Below, one piece after another: positions 39,335 to 47,429 of a stretch of 64,000 nucleotides of DNA. Below the pieces are notes generated by a model. That model saw nothing but the letters and a program-made list of their open reading frames with translations. It had not been told where the DNA came from and made no database searches. The position numbers and the translations under genes are program-made. The stretch's first letter is position 1; every line of letters begins with the position of its first letter. The stretch comes from Streptomyces pseudovenezuelae (GTDB lineage Bacteria > Actinomycetota > Actinomycetes > Streptomycetales > Streptomycetaceae). Location: the NCBI RefSeq assembly GCF_029892565.1, contig NZ_JARXVH010000003.1, positions 310,001 to 374,000 on the forward strand. Direction: 5' to 3'.

Positions 39335-41197
39335 TCACACTGAGCGGCGCCGCGTCCTGTCTCCCTCAGCGAGCCAGGCCGCCAGCCGCACCGGGTCGGC
39401 TCCGCGGCCCGTCATCGCTTGCACCGCGTCCTGGACAGCGCGGGCCCGCTCCGGGAAACGGAGCAGGAGCCGGGCAGCGGGAGCCTGGTCCGGCGGCAGG
39501 GAACGGCCCAGGCCCACCCAGGCTGCGACCGGGGCACCCTTGGCGGACAGGCGGGCGGTGAAGGCGGCGTAGGCCGCGGCGCGATCGCCACAGGCGAGCA
39601 GCACGTCGGCGTCGTCGGCGCCCTCCACACCGCCCGCGCCGGCGAAGTGCCGCCAGTCGCCGTCCGGATCGGTGAGGACGTATCTGGCCAGGACGGCCGC
39701 ACCGTCCAGGAGCCGTACCTCGGTGTCGGGGACGACAGAGGGCGATGCGTCCTGAAGTTCGGCCGGAGGACGGTTGTCACCACGGTGCCAGGCCTGTGCG
39801 GCCTGCTCCACCGCGTGGGCGGGCGGCCGCAGATGATGGGCGCGCCAGCGAGCACGGTGATCCGCGGCGGCTTCCTCGGCCAGCCGCAGCTCGGTCGCCG
39901 GCACCTCGTCGGCCAGCCATCCCTCCAGGCACTCGCCCAGGTGCTCCAGGACACGCCGGCCGAGGGGGGTCAGCCCCTCGCAGTCACGCACCTCGCTCAA
40001 CGTCGCCCAGACCTGGGTACGCCACAGCGCGAACTCGAAGTGGGCCAGCGGGGCGTAGAAGGCGTCGGCGGCATGGCGGTGCGTGCGCCAGAAGCGGGTC
40101 ACGCCGTGGAAGGCGTAGATGCCCTGCATCAGGCCGCCCAACGGGCGGGGGTCGTCACGCCAGGGCGCGTAGAACAGCCGGCCCTCCGTGACGGGTTCGC
40201 TCAGTGTTCCCAAATGCATCAGTCCGCCCAGCTTCGTGTGCTGGAACTCGTGCATCAGAGTGGCGGCGAGTTGCGCGGGATCGTCCGGACGGGACGCGGT
40301 GACTCCGCCGAAGGCGTCTCCGGCCGTCCCGCTATACGGCCGAAACCTTTCTCTGGTCGGGGTCGGTGCGACCACCATCAGCCCCAGCCGCATGGCCTCG
40401 GCGCTCACCGGCTCGTCGCGCAGCAATATCTCCCAGGCACCCGCGAGCAGCGACTCCCACTCCACTGCCTCCGCCGCGGACAACAGCCGGGGTTCACTCG
40501 GCCGCGGGAAGGTTCGGTAGGGATCGAGTTCGTCCAGCACGAGTTCCTTCGCGGACGGGCCGGTTCCGAGTCTCAGCCGACGCACCGGGACCCACGCCGG
40601 CCCACGCCCGTCCCGTACGGGATCGATCTCGACCTCGCCATTCGTGCTCTGGATGCGCACCCGGCCCGCGTCGGCCACGACCCGCGCCCTGCTCCAAGGC
40701 TCCGACACCGGGAGTCGGGCGCACCCGAGCGTCGGCAACGGCACCAGGCCGCGCCGTACAGGAACGGTGATTTCGAAGTCCAGGCCGGCCCGAATACCGG
40801 CGGCGGCGGCGAGTGCCGTCAGATGTCCGGCGACCACCCACAGCGGGGCGTCCTCGTAGGAGCGGCCTCTGATCCGGCGCAAGGTGAGGGACACCCACAT
40901 GCCGGTGGTCGGAGCCATCAGAACGCTCTCGAACACCTCGGGCGCCTGCCGCTGGACGCGTTCGAGCAGCTCCCACGCTTCCGCGTAGGGCATCGTCGTG
41001 CCCTCTTCCGGGAGATCGCCCCGGGCGAGTCCGGCATCCAGCGCACGCAGCAGCAGGAGACGGCGGCTGCGCTCCGCGCCGAGCAGTTCGCCGACCGCCG
41101 CGGCGTCGCCCTCGCCACGCGCGAGTGCCAGGGCTCCGACAGCCGAAAGCCGATGGAAGGGCAGACGGTTGCTTGCTGTCGTGGCGTCAGCGGCCAC
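39335..41197 (-). CDS. HExxH putative peptide-modifying enzyme
   Basis: 620 residues. The hallmark is HEFQH (His316, Glu317, His320) in LAATLMHEFQHTKLGGL, in the setting of the HExxH putative peptide modification family. Family members encoded beside small peptides are now usually annotated as 2-oxoglutarate-dependent peptide beta-hydroxylases rather than proteases. Downstream are MQGIYAFHGVTRFWR and YAPLAHFEFALWR, aromatic- and His-rich segments that could complete the iron site. The substrate is probably the 54-residue peptide encoded 38 bp upstream. GTG 41197 has GGAGG four bases ahead. The gene ends 83 bp from the convergent fxsT. Confidence 0.82.
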   Translation of the reverse strand: MAADATTASNRLPFHRLSAVGALALARGEGDAAAVGELLGAERSRRLLLLRALDAGLARGDLPEEGTTMPYAEAWELLERVQRQAPEVFESVLMAPTTGMWVSLTLRRIRGRSYEDAPLWVVAGHLTALAAAAGIRAGLDFEITVPVRRGLVPLPTLGCARLPVSEPWSRARVVADAGRVRIQSTNGEVEIDPVRDGRGPAWVPVRRLRLGTGPSAKELVLDELDPYRTFPRPSEPRLLSAAEAVEWESLLAGAWEILLRDEPVSAEAMRLGLMVVAPTPTRERFRPYSGTAGDAFGGVTASRPDDPAQLAATLMHEFQHTKLGGLMHLGTLSEPVTEGRLFYAPWRDDPRPLGGLMQGIYAFHGVTRFWRTHRHAADAFYAPLAHFEFALWRTQVWATLSEVRDCEGLTPLGRRVLEHLGECLEGWLADEVPATELRLAEEAAADHRARWRAHHLRPPAHAVEQAAQAWHRGDNRPPAELQDASPSVVPDTEVRLLDGAAVLARYVLTDPDGDWRHFAGAGGVEGADDADVLLACGDRAAAYAAFTARLSAKGAPVAAWVGLGRSLPPDQAPAARLLLRFPERARAVQDAVQAMTGRGADPVRLAAWLAEGDRTRRRSV

Positions 41198-41235
41198 GGG
41201 TCCTCCACAACACCCTGCCGGTCCCCTCGGTCGAG

Positions 41236-41400
41236 TCAGTCGAAGCGGGACGGGTTGTACGACACCGTGATGGCCTGTGGGCCGTCGATGTGGTGCAGCA
41301 GGTCGTCCAGCGACTCGGCAACGGCCGTGTCATTCATGGAGCGCAACGCCTCAAGAGAGACTCCCGAGAGATCGACGAGACCGGACTCGACGGCAGGCAT
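41236..41400 (-). CDS. FxSxx-COOH-family-like precursor peptide with SYNPSRFD tail
   Basis: A 54-residue peptide starting at the ATG at 41400, five bases after GGAGG; an ATG at 41439 would lengthen it but lacks a ribosome site. The leader-like part, LVDLSGVSLEALRSMNDTAVAESLDDLL in two steps (LVDLSGVSLEALRSMNDT, AVAESLDDLL), matches the conserved leader of FxSxx-COOH peptides. These normally end in Phe-x-Ser-x-x, whose aromatic ring is cross-linked by FxsB. Here the end is ITVSYNPSRFD: Tyr replaces Phe, the spacing differs and an Asp is terminal. The peptide lies between the trypsin-EAD2 gene and the HExxH gene on the same strand, so it is the likely substrate of the HExxH enzyme. Confidence 0.75.
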   Translation of the reverse strand: MPAVESGLVDLSGVSLEALRSMNDTAVAESLDDLLHHIDGPQAITVSYNPSRFD

Positions 41401-41545
41401 CGTTTCCTCCACGGCTGCCAAGTCCCCTCCCATGTCCACGAGTCGGCGCTCTCAGTCCTTCAACCATCATGACCCAGTGGGCCAATGGGGGAAACCCCGC
41501 ATGTCGGCCGTGACACGAGATCGAGTCAGACCTACCGCCCGTTGG

Positions 41546-42616
41546 TCAACAGCGGCCCCCGGCCAGTCTCTCCGCCGCACGGTCCACGCGCTCCCGTGTG
41601 CTCGACGGTCCCTCAAGCAGGAGCACCGCCTCCAGAAGTTGGTCGAGAGTGCCCGGATAGCGGAGGCAGGTGCGGACGATGCCGAAGATGTCCATCCGCA
41701 GTCGGGGATCACGTGGACTGTTGGCCGCGATCTGCGAGCTGATGCTCTCCAGAACGAGAGCCATGCCTCCGGGGCTGCGCAGGGTGGGCAGTTCGGACAG
41801 CGCGTCGACCAGTTCCGCCAGGTCGCGCAGCGGTACATCGGAAGGCAAGCGGGACAGCAGGGGGATGGAGCCGGGGCCGATGTGGCCGTCGGCCGAACCC
41901 AGTTCGTCCAGGGGCGGCAGCCCCGCGTGCCGGGCGAACAAGGCCAGCTCGGCCGGGGAGAGCGCCGCGTACCACCGCTCCACCCGCACCGCCGCCAGCC
42001 GCCCCAGCCCGTCCGCCAGATGGTGGGCGCTCACCATCCCGATCAACGCGCCGTCGCACCACACCGCGGCACCCGACATGCCCTCCCAGGGGGAGCGGCC
42101 CGGTTCCGGTGCGGCGGACGGGGCGAGAACGGCGAGTTCGAGGGTGCCCTCGCGGCGGTTGGAGAGGACGGAAACGGTGCCGGAGACATGGCAGGTGTCG
42201 CGGTACTGGCTCGGTGAGCCGTCGTCGAGAGCGGCCGAGGCATCTCTGCGCAGCTTGAAGCGGGGGAAGCCGACCGCCGTGAAGGAGAGCGTGACGGGGA
42301 TGTCGGGGACAGTGGCGTACCGGGCCGGGAGGACGGGGCGATGGGTGTCGGGAACATCGGTCAGCTCAAGAAGCGCCACGTCGGCGCGCTCAGCCAGCAA
42401 CACGGTGCGGGCGGGCGAACTCCACTCTCCCGGCAGGCCGGCGCCGAACCTCGCCCGTAACGAAGCGGCTGAGCCCGCGACGACATGAGCCGCCGTCAGT
42501 ACGTACGCGTCTGCCACCCGGTAGCCGGAGCCGCGCCGTCCGGGCAGCGAACCCGTCCGTCCCACCAGCACCTCGGCGACCCGTGCGGACTCCAACCCCT
42601 TTGCGAACTCCCCCAT
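41546..42616 (-). CDS. Trypsin-like serine protease with C-terminal EAD2
   Basis: 356 residues. A chymotrypsin-fold protease domain spans ~10-235 with a complete triad: His44 (LTAAHVV), Asp79 (RADVALLEL) and Ser181 (WEGMSGAAVW). No signal peptide is present, so it acts in the cytoplasm, unlike typical secreted trypsins. The C-terminal ~85 residues (DLAELVDALSELPTL ... MDIFGIVRTCLRYPGTLDQLLEAVLLLEG split) form an effector-associated domain 2, a helical adaptor of NTP-dependent conflict systems. The VMAP protein at 33385 has a similar domain at its N-terminus, so the two probably bind each other. It is the first gene of a minus-strand group with the precursor peptide and the HExxH enzyme. Confidence 0.85.
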   Translation of the reverse strand: MGEFAKGLESARVAEVLVGRTGSLPGRRGSGYRVADAYVLTAAHVVAGSAASLRARFGAGLPGEWSSPARTVLLAERADVALLELTDVPDTHRPVLPARYATVPDIPVTLSFTAVGFPRFKLRRDASAALDDGSPSQYRDTCHVSGTVSVLSNRREGTLELAVLAPSAAPEPGRSPWEGMSGAAVWCDGALIGMVSAHHLADGLGRLAAVRVERWYAALSPAELALFARHAGLPPLDELGSADGHIGPGSIPLLSRLPSDVPLRDLAELVDALSELPTLRSPGGMALVLESISSQIAANSPRDPRLRMDIFGIVRTCLRYPGTLDQLLEAVLLLEGPSSTRERVDRAAERLAGGRC

Positions 42617-42834
42617 ATGACGCCCTGTACCCGCGGTCTGAAACCCCTACTCCGGGATGAGGGCGCCAAGGCCCGCCGTGCATCCCCCTAAACAGCGCCC
42701 CGTTGTACACAAACCACCCGGGATTTGTCCTTGATCCGTAACGGACGCATCCTCCACCCCCGATTCCTCGTCCAACCAGTTGGTCGTGGGTTGACCAGGG
42801 CATCGGCGAGGAACTGCGGGAAAGCGGGGCGGAC

Positions 42835-43608
42835 ATGGCGCGGCACGGCGGCGGGCAGGGGTGGTACGGCAAGGTGCTCGGGGCGGCGCTCGGGGTGACC
42901 TTGTTGGCTGCCGGTGGGTCGGTGTGGAGTGCGCAGGCCGATGCCGTGGGTGCGTCGTCGCCGAAGGCCGCCGTTTCGGGCGCGCCGAGTGGGGATGTGC
43001 AGCGCGTCGCCGTGAGCATCGTGCATGCCTCGGACAAGGGGGCGCGTGGTGTGAATATCACCATCGACGACGGGCCCGACCCCGAGTGGACCCCCCAAGT
43101 GCTCGACGTGCTGCGGGAGTTCGGGGTGAAGGCGACGTTCTGCATGGTGGGGACGCAGGCGCAGGCCCACCCGGAGCTCGTGAAGCAGGTGGTCGCCGCC
43201 GGGCACCGGTTGTGCGATCACTCGGTGTCGCACGACACCACCATGGACAAGAAGTCCCAGGCCTACCAGTCGCAGCAGATCCTCGACGCCGAGCGCATGA
43301 TCACCGAGGCGTCCGGGGGCGTACGGCCGATGTACTACCGGGCGCCCGGCGGGGCATTCACCCCCTACAGCCGCACGCTCGCCGCCTCCCGCGGTATGCG
43401 TCCGCTGGGCTGGAACGTGGACACCAAGGACTTCGAGCGGCCGGGTACGGACGCCATCGTCGCCACCGTGGAGCGGGAACTGCCCAATGGGCCGACGCTG
43501 CTCTTCCACGACGCCGGCGGCGATCGCTCCCAGACCGTCGAGGCGCTGCGCCGGATCCTCCCCGAACTCAAGGAGCAGGGTTACTCCTTCGGCTTTCCGG
43601 TGCGCTGA
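42835..43608 (+). CDS. Secreted polysaccharide deacetylase (CE4)
   Basis: 257 residues with an N-terminal signal sequence (YGKVLGAALGVTLLAAGGSVWSAQA, cleaved near residue 36). The NodB-homology domain shows the catalytic and metal motifs in order: ITIDDGPD (motif 1, base and metal Asp), HSVSH (motif 2, zinc histidines), YYRAPGG (motif 3), GWNVDTKDF (motif 4) and LLFHD (motif 5). CE4 enzymes remove N-acetyl groups from chitin or peptidoglycan; the exact substrate is not evident. The length is minimal and complete. It diverges from the trypsin-EAD2 gene across 218 bp, and is followed by a sigma factor gene. Confidence 0.93.
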   Translation: MARHGGGQGWYGKVLGAALGVTLLAAGGSVWSAQADAVGASSPKAAVSGAPSGDVQRVAVSIVHASDKGARGVNITIDDGPDPEWTPQVLDVLREFGVKATFCMVGTQAQAHPELVKQVVAAGHRLCDHSVSHDTTMDKKSQAYQSQQILDAERMITEASGGVRPMYYRAPGGAFTPYSRTLAASRGMRPLGWNVDTKDFERPGTDAIVATVERELPNGPTLLFHDAGGDRSQTVEALRRILPELKEQGYSFGFPVR

Positions 43609-43648
43609 GCCTCGACCCTTCCGGTGTGACGTGAGTCACGCCAAAAAG

Positions 43649-43676
43649 AAAACCCGCCGTCCCCTCCCCGCGTCTA
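43649..43676 (+). promoter_or_regulatory. ECF-type promoter for a leaderless sigma gene
   Basis: AAAACCC (43649-43655), 15 bp, then CGTCTA (43671-43676): the AAC/CGTC pattern of ECF promoters. The start would fall about at the GTG at 43683, giving a leaderless mRNA; indeed no Shine-Dalgarno precedes the gene. Upstream lies the palindrome GTGACGTGAGTCAC. It suggests autoregulation by the encoded sigma factor. Confidence 0.5.
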
Positions 43677-43682
43677 GTTCGT

Positions 43683-44243
43683 GTGAGATCAGTCAGGAAG
43701 GCACCCGGCGAGTTGGACGAGGAACGTCTCGTCCGGCTGGTCGCCAAGGGTGACCGTGCGGCGTTCGAGGAGCTGTATCGGCGTACCGCGCCGTGGATGG
43801 CCGTGAGGCTGCGCGGTCGCTGTGCCGACGAGCAGATCGTCGCCGAGGTGATGCAGGAGACGTATCTCGCGGTGTGGCGCGCGGCGGGCGCGTTCGCGGG
43901 GGCCTCGGTGGGCGGGTCGGCCGTCGGGTGGCTGTGGACGATCGCGGCGCGCCGTCTCGTCGACGCGTTCCGGCGCCGGGCCCACCATGCCGAGCCGCCG
44001 CCCGCCGCCGCTCCCGCCGACGCGGCGCCCGGCGCCGAGGAAGAGGTGCTCGCGGCCACCGTCGGCGGGGACGTCGGTGACGCGCTGCGGTGTCTCGCGC
44101 CGGAACTCCGGCAGGTGTTGCAGGCCTTGGTGCTCGACGGGCTGTCCGTCCGGGAGACCTCCGTCCTGCTCGGGCTGCCCGAAGGCACGGTCAAGACCCG
44201 TGCGCGCCGGGCCCGGATCGCGATGCGGAGGGCGCTGGCATGA
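43683..44243 (+). CDS. ECF sigma factor
   Basis: 186 residues. Region 2 is KGDRAAFEELYRRTAPWM, VMQETYLAVWRAA and GWLWTIAARRLVDAFRRR; an Ala/Pro linker follows; region 4 is LRQVLQALVLDGLSVRETSVLLGLPEGTVKTR in sequence. The GTG start at 43683 has no ribosome site and probably serves a leaderless transcript. The stop overlaps the ATG of the anti-sigma gene (ATGA). It heads a five-gene operon that continues with an anti-sigma factor and an ABC exporter, so the exporter is the likely regulon core. Confidence 0.93.
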   Translation: MRSVRKAPGELDEERLVRLVAKGDRAAFEELYRRTAPWMAVRLRGRCADEQIVAEVMQETYLAVWRAAGAFAGASVGGSAVGWLWTIAARRLVDAFRRRAHHAEPPPAAAPADAAPGAEEEVLAATVGGDVGDALRCLAPELRQVLQALVLDGLSVRETSVLLGLPEGTVKTRARRARIAMRRALA

Positions 44244-45115
44244 AGGCGGACAGGAAGGCCGGCAGGGGCGTGGAACACGCTTCTGTGCGAGTCATCGACG
44301 ACTACGCGCGCGGCAGCGGCACCGGCCTCGCCGCCGATCAAGTGTGGGCCCTGGAGGCCCATTTGGAAGCGTGCCGGGTCTGCCGGGACCGGCTCTCGGC
44401 CGCCGTCACCACGCATGCCCCGGCCGTGGCGACGCTCGTCGGCACCGTCTGGTCCGGCCTCGAACCCCGGCTCGCCGCCACCGCACCCGTATCGCGCCGA
44501 CGGCATCGGTCGGTACGGCTGTCGAGTTGGCTGACGCCCACGATGGTGCCGTGGCTGGCCATGGTCGTCAGCGTCACTCTGCTCGCGCTGCTGCTCGACC
44601 TGGTCGGCAACGGTTTCGGCTTCGGCAGCAGCGGTTCCGGCGGTGTGTCGCTGGTGCTGCTGTTCGCCCCGGTTCTGCCGGTGCTCGGCGTCGCGGCGTC
44701 GTGGTCGCAAGGGCTGGATCCGGCCTACGAGTTGACGGCGTCGGTGCCCAGGGCCGGCCTCCATCTGGTGCTGCGGCGCACGGCGTCCGTGCTCGCCTTG
44801 GTCGTGCCCGCGCTGCTGGTGGCCGGCTGGGCGACGGGGGTGCCGGGCGTGACGGCCGCGCAGTGGCTGCTGCCCTGTCTGGCCTTCACCTCTACGACCC
44901 TGGCGCTCGGCGGTGTCGTCGGGGTGACCCGTGCCGCCGTCGCGGTGGTGGCCGTATGGGCCGCCGTGGTGGTGACACCGACCCTGGCCGCCAACCGTGC
45001 GACCTTCGCCCTGCAGACGGGCGGTCTGCCGGTGTGGGGGCTGGTCCTCACGCTCGGCGTCGGTGTCGTGATCGCCCGCAGGGGCGCGTACTCCGTGCTG
45101 GGAGCCCATCGGTGA
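44240..45115 (+). CDS. Zinc-finger (ZAS) anti-sigma factor with multi-span membrane domain
   Basis: 291 residues. The cytoplasmic N-terminus has the ZAS signature His41-x3-Cys45-x2-Cys48 (AHLEACRVC) that clamps ECF sigma factors. The remaining ~200 residues contain about six membrane segments (WLAMVVSVTLLALLLDLV, VSLVLLFAPVLPVLGVAA, LALVVPALLVAGWATG and others), unlike the usual single-span anti-sigma. The 4-bp overlaps on both sides couple it to the sigma factor and to the ABC ATPase, so it may sense the exporter state directly. Confidence 0.87.
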   Translation: MKADRKAGRGVEHASVRVIDDYARGSGTGLAADQVWALEAHLEACRVCRDRLSAAVTTHAPAVATLVGTVWSGLEPRLAATAPVSRRRHRSVRLSSWLTPTMVPWLAMVVSVTLLALLLDLVGNGFGFGSSGSGGVSLVLLFAPVLPVLGVAASWSQGLDPAYELTASVPRAGLHLVLRRTASVLALVVPALLVAGWATGVPGVTAAQWLLPCLAFTSTTLALGGVVGVTRAAVAVVAVWAAVVVTPTLAANRATFALQTGGLPVWGLVLTLGVGVVIARRGAYSVLGAHR

Positions 45116-45165
45116 CCACCGGAACACCGACTGCAGAACCAGAACCCCTCGGAAAGGACCACCAC

Positions 45166-45975
45166 ATGATGCCCGCGGTGAGCGCGGCCGACATCGCGCC
45201 GACGCCCTACGCCTGGGAGATCCGGGCCACCGGGCTGAAGGTCAGGGTCGGCAGGAAGCGGATGGCCGTCGACGGGCTCGACCTGTCGTTGGGCACCGGC
45301 GTGCACGGCGTCCTCGGTCCCAACGGGGCCGGGAAGACCACCCTCATCCGGGCGTTGGCCACCGTGCTGCGGCCCGCCGAGGGCACGCTGGAGCTGCTCG
45401 GGGAGTCCGTGGGCGGGATGGGTGAACATCGGGCGTTGCGGCGGCGGATCGGTTATCTGCCGCAGGAGTTCGGTTACTACAAGCGGTTCACCGTGCGTGA
45501 ATTCGTCGAGTACATGGCCTGGTTGAAGGAGGTGCCGAAGGCGGACATCCCCGGGGCGGTGCAGCGCGCCGTGGAGCGGGTGGGTCTTGCCGACCGCGCC
45601 GACGAGCGGATGAAGGCCCTCTCCGGCGGCATGGTGCGCAGGGTCGGCATCGCCCAGGCCATCGTCAACGATCCGGCGGTCCTGCTCCTCGACGAACCGA
45701 CGGCCGGGCTCGACCCGGCGCAACGGCTGCGTTTCCGCGAGCTGTTGCAGGAGTTGGGCGCGGACACCTGTGTGGTCGTCTCGACCCACCTGGTCGAGGA
45801 CGTCGCCGCCGCCTGCACCGACGTGGTGCTCTTCGCCGAGGGTCGGCTGGTCTTCCAGGGCACCCCGGACGAACTCGCCGCCGCCGGCGGTCCCGAGCAC
45901 GTGGGCGACAGCCCCCTGGAGCGCGGCTACTCGGCACTGCTCCTCACCCCCGACCGGACAGGGGGCTCCTGGTGA
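45166..45975 (+). CDS. ABC exporter ATP-binding protein
   Basis: 269 residues with Walker A GPNGAGKT, Q-loop YLPQEF, signature LSGGM, Walker B AVLLLDEPTAGLDP and H-loop STHLVED. ATG 45166 follows GGAAAGGA; an in-frame GTG at 45112 overlaps the anti-sigma stop and could also be used. It is the NBD of a DrrA/CcmA-like exporter with the permease encoded next (GTGA overlap). The cargo is unknown. Confidence 0.92.
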   Translation: MMPAVSAADIAPTPYAWEIRATGLKVRVGRKRMAVDGLDLSLGTGVHGVLGPNGAGKTTLIRALATVLRPAEGTLELLGESVGGMGEHRALRRRIGYLPQEFGYYKRFTVREFVEYMAWLKEVPKADIPGAVQRAVERVGLADRADERMKALSGGMVRRVGIAQAIVNDPAVLLLDEPTAGLDPAQRLRFRELLQELGADTCVVVSTHLVEDVAAACTDVVLFAEGRLVFQGTPDELAAAGGPEHVGDSPLERGYSALLLTPDRTGGSW

Positions 45976-47429
45976 ACGCCCGTGTCCCGCGCATCGACTT
46001 CAACGCCCATGTCCCGCGCATCGACTTCAACTTCCGTGTTCTGCGTATCGAGTTGAGACGCTCCGTCGCCCTCTGGGCCGGCGGTGTGATCCTGACGAGC
46101 GCGCTGGCGTTCCTGTACGTGCTGCACGGCAGTTGGTGGAACGGCACCACGGCGTGGACGGCCCAGTGGACCTCCCTGGCCATGTGGACCCGCAGCCTGC
46201 TGTTCTACCTGTGGCCGCTCGCCGTGGGGTTCGGGGCGTTGCAGGGGCTGCGCGACCATCGCTCGAAGATGGTCGAGCTGCTGACGAGCACGCCGCGTCC
46301 CGCCCGGCACCGCGCGGCCGTCCCGGCGGGCGCGACGGCGATCACGCTGGCCTCGGCCTACGCGCTCATCGTCGCCGTGGGCGGAGTCCAGGTGCCGGCC
46401 AACACCGAGTACACGCACCTCAGTTGGCTGCCGATCTCCCTCGTGGGGGCGCTCTTCCTCGTCGCGGGCGCAGTACTGGGCATGGGCGCCGGGCGGGCCC
46501 TGCCCTCCGCGCTCACCCCTCCCCTGCTGGCCATGGGCGCTTTCGTCTTCACCGCCCTCATGCACATGTCGCTGGGCCGGACGACGGCGATCGACCCGGC
46601 GACGAGCATCGGCAGCAGCGAGCCGAACCGCCTCTCCCTGCTCTCCCCCGGGGTGGAGGAGGTGCGCAACGTGCTCGTCACGCTCTCCGCCCCCGTGCAC
46701 ATCGGGCAGACGATCTGGGTCCTCGGCATGGCCGCGACCGGCTTCGCGCTGCTGGTCGCCGCGACCGCGCGCACCCGGCTGATCGCCCTGACACCCGTCC
46801 TGGCGGGCGCGGCACTCGCCCTGCTCGTCCTGCCCTCCGACCCACGCCGGATGTACGTCGTCGACGAGGCCGCCGCCAAGTCGGTGTGCGACGGCCCCGT
46901 GTGCGTGGCGACAGCGCACCAGGACCGGCTCGCCGAACTGGCCGGTCCCGGCAAGAAAGCGCTGAGCCTGCTGCACGGCGCGCTGGGCGGCGACCGGGCG
47001 CCGGTCTCCGTCCGGGAGAACACCGCCGTACAGGCGGACGGCTCCACCCCGAAGTGGTCCCGTACGACCGTGCTCTTCGGCTTCGACGACGCCGTCGTCG
47101 CCGACGCGAAGGGCGAGGAGCAGCTGACCTGGGCGCTGCTCGCCAAGGGCCTGGTACCGGGCTGCACCCCCGTCGGGTGGAGCGGCTTCGGCGGGGACGA
47201 GTACGCGCAGGCCGTCGCGGTGGGCTGGGTCCTCGGGGACCTGAAGCCGCTGCCCGGCACACCGGCGAGCATGCGCGGCGAGATCGTCGCCCAGACCCGC
47301 CCGGTGTGGAAGGAACTCAAGGCACTTCCGTGGTCCGAGCAGCTCTCGCGGATCAACGCGATGCGCGCCGCCGCGCTCTCCTGCAAGGGCGACCCGTTCG
47401 ACGTGCTGTCCGGCAAGGCGGCCCGGTGA
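45972..47429 (+). CDS. ABC transporter permease
   Basis: 485 residues. Six or more hydrophobic segments occupy the first ~290 residues (LWAGGVILTSALAFLYVL, SLLFYLWPLAVGFGAL, LFLVAGAVLGMGAG and others). A ~190-residue soluble C-terminal part follows the span ending ALALLVLPSD and holds two Cys close together (VCDGPVCVAT), possibly a disulfide outside the cell. An odd N-terminal duplication is seen: ARVPRIDFNAHVPRIDFN and FRVLRIE. It is coupled to the ATPase and, by another GTGA overlap, to the following membrane protein. Confidence 0.85.
   Translation: MNARVPRIDFNAHVPRIDFNFRVLRIELRRSVALWAGGVILTSALAFLYVLHGSWWNGTTAWTAQWTSLAMWTRSLLFYLWPLAVGFGALQGLRDHRSKMVELLTSTPRPARHRAAVPAGATAITLASAYALIVAVGGVQVPANTEYTHLSWLPISLVGALFLVAGAVLGMGAGRALPSALTPPLLAMGAFVFTALMHMSLGRTTAIDPATSIGSSEPNRLSLLSPGVEEVRNVLVTLSAPVHIGQTIWVLGMAATGFALLVAATARTRLIALTPVLAGAALALLVLPSDPRRMYVVDEAAAKSVCDGPVCVATAHQDRLAELAGPGKKALSLLHGALGGDRAPVSVRENTAVQADGSTPKWSRTTVLFGFDDAVVADAKGEEQLTWALLAKGLVPGCTPVGWSGFGGDEYAQAVAVGWVLGDLKPLPGTPASMRGEIVAQTRPVWKELKALPWSEQLSRINAMRAAALSCKGDPFDVLSGKAAR

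Noticed and set aside
39419..42217. 932-codon plus-strand open frame
   Set aside because: Antisense to the HExxH, precursor and trypsin genes, which have intact motifs and ribosome sites; Gln/Arg/Gly-rich composition is typical of a shadow.
33062..42616. A radical SAM FxsB or TIR-like FxsC gene completing a standard FxSxx system
   Set aside because: No CxxxCxxC radical SAM motif or TIR protein was found in this interval on either strand.
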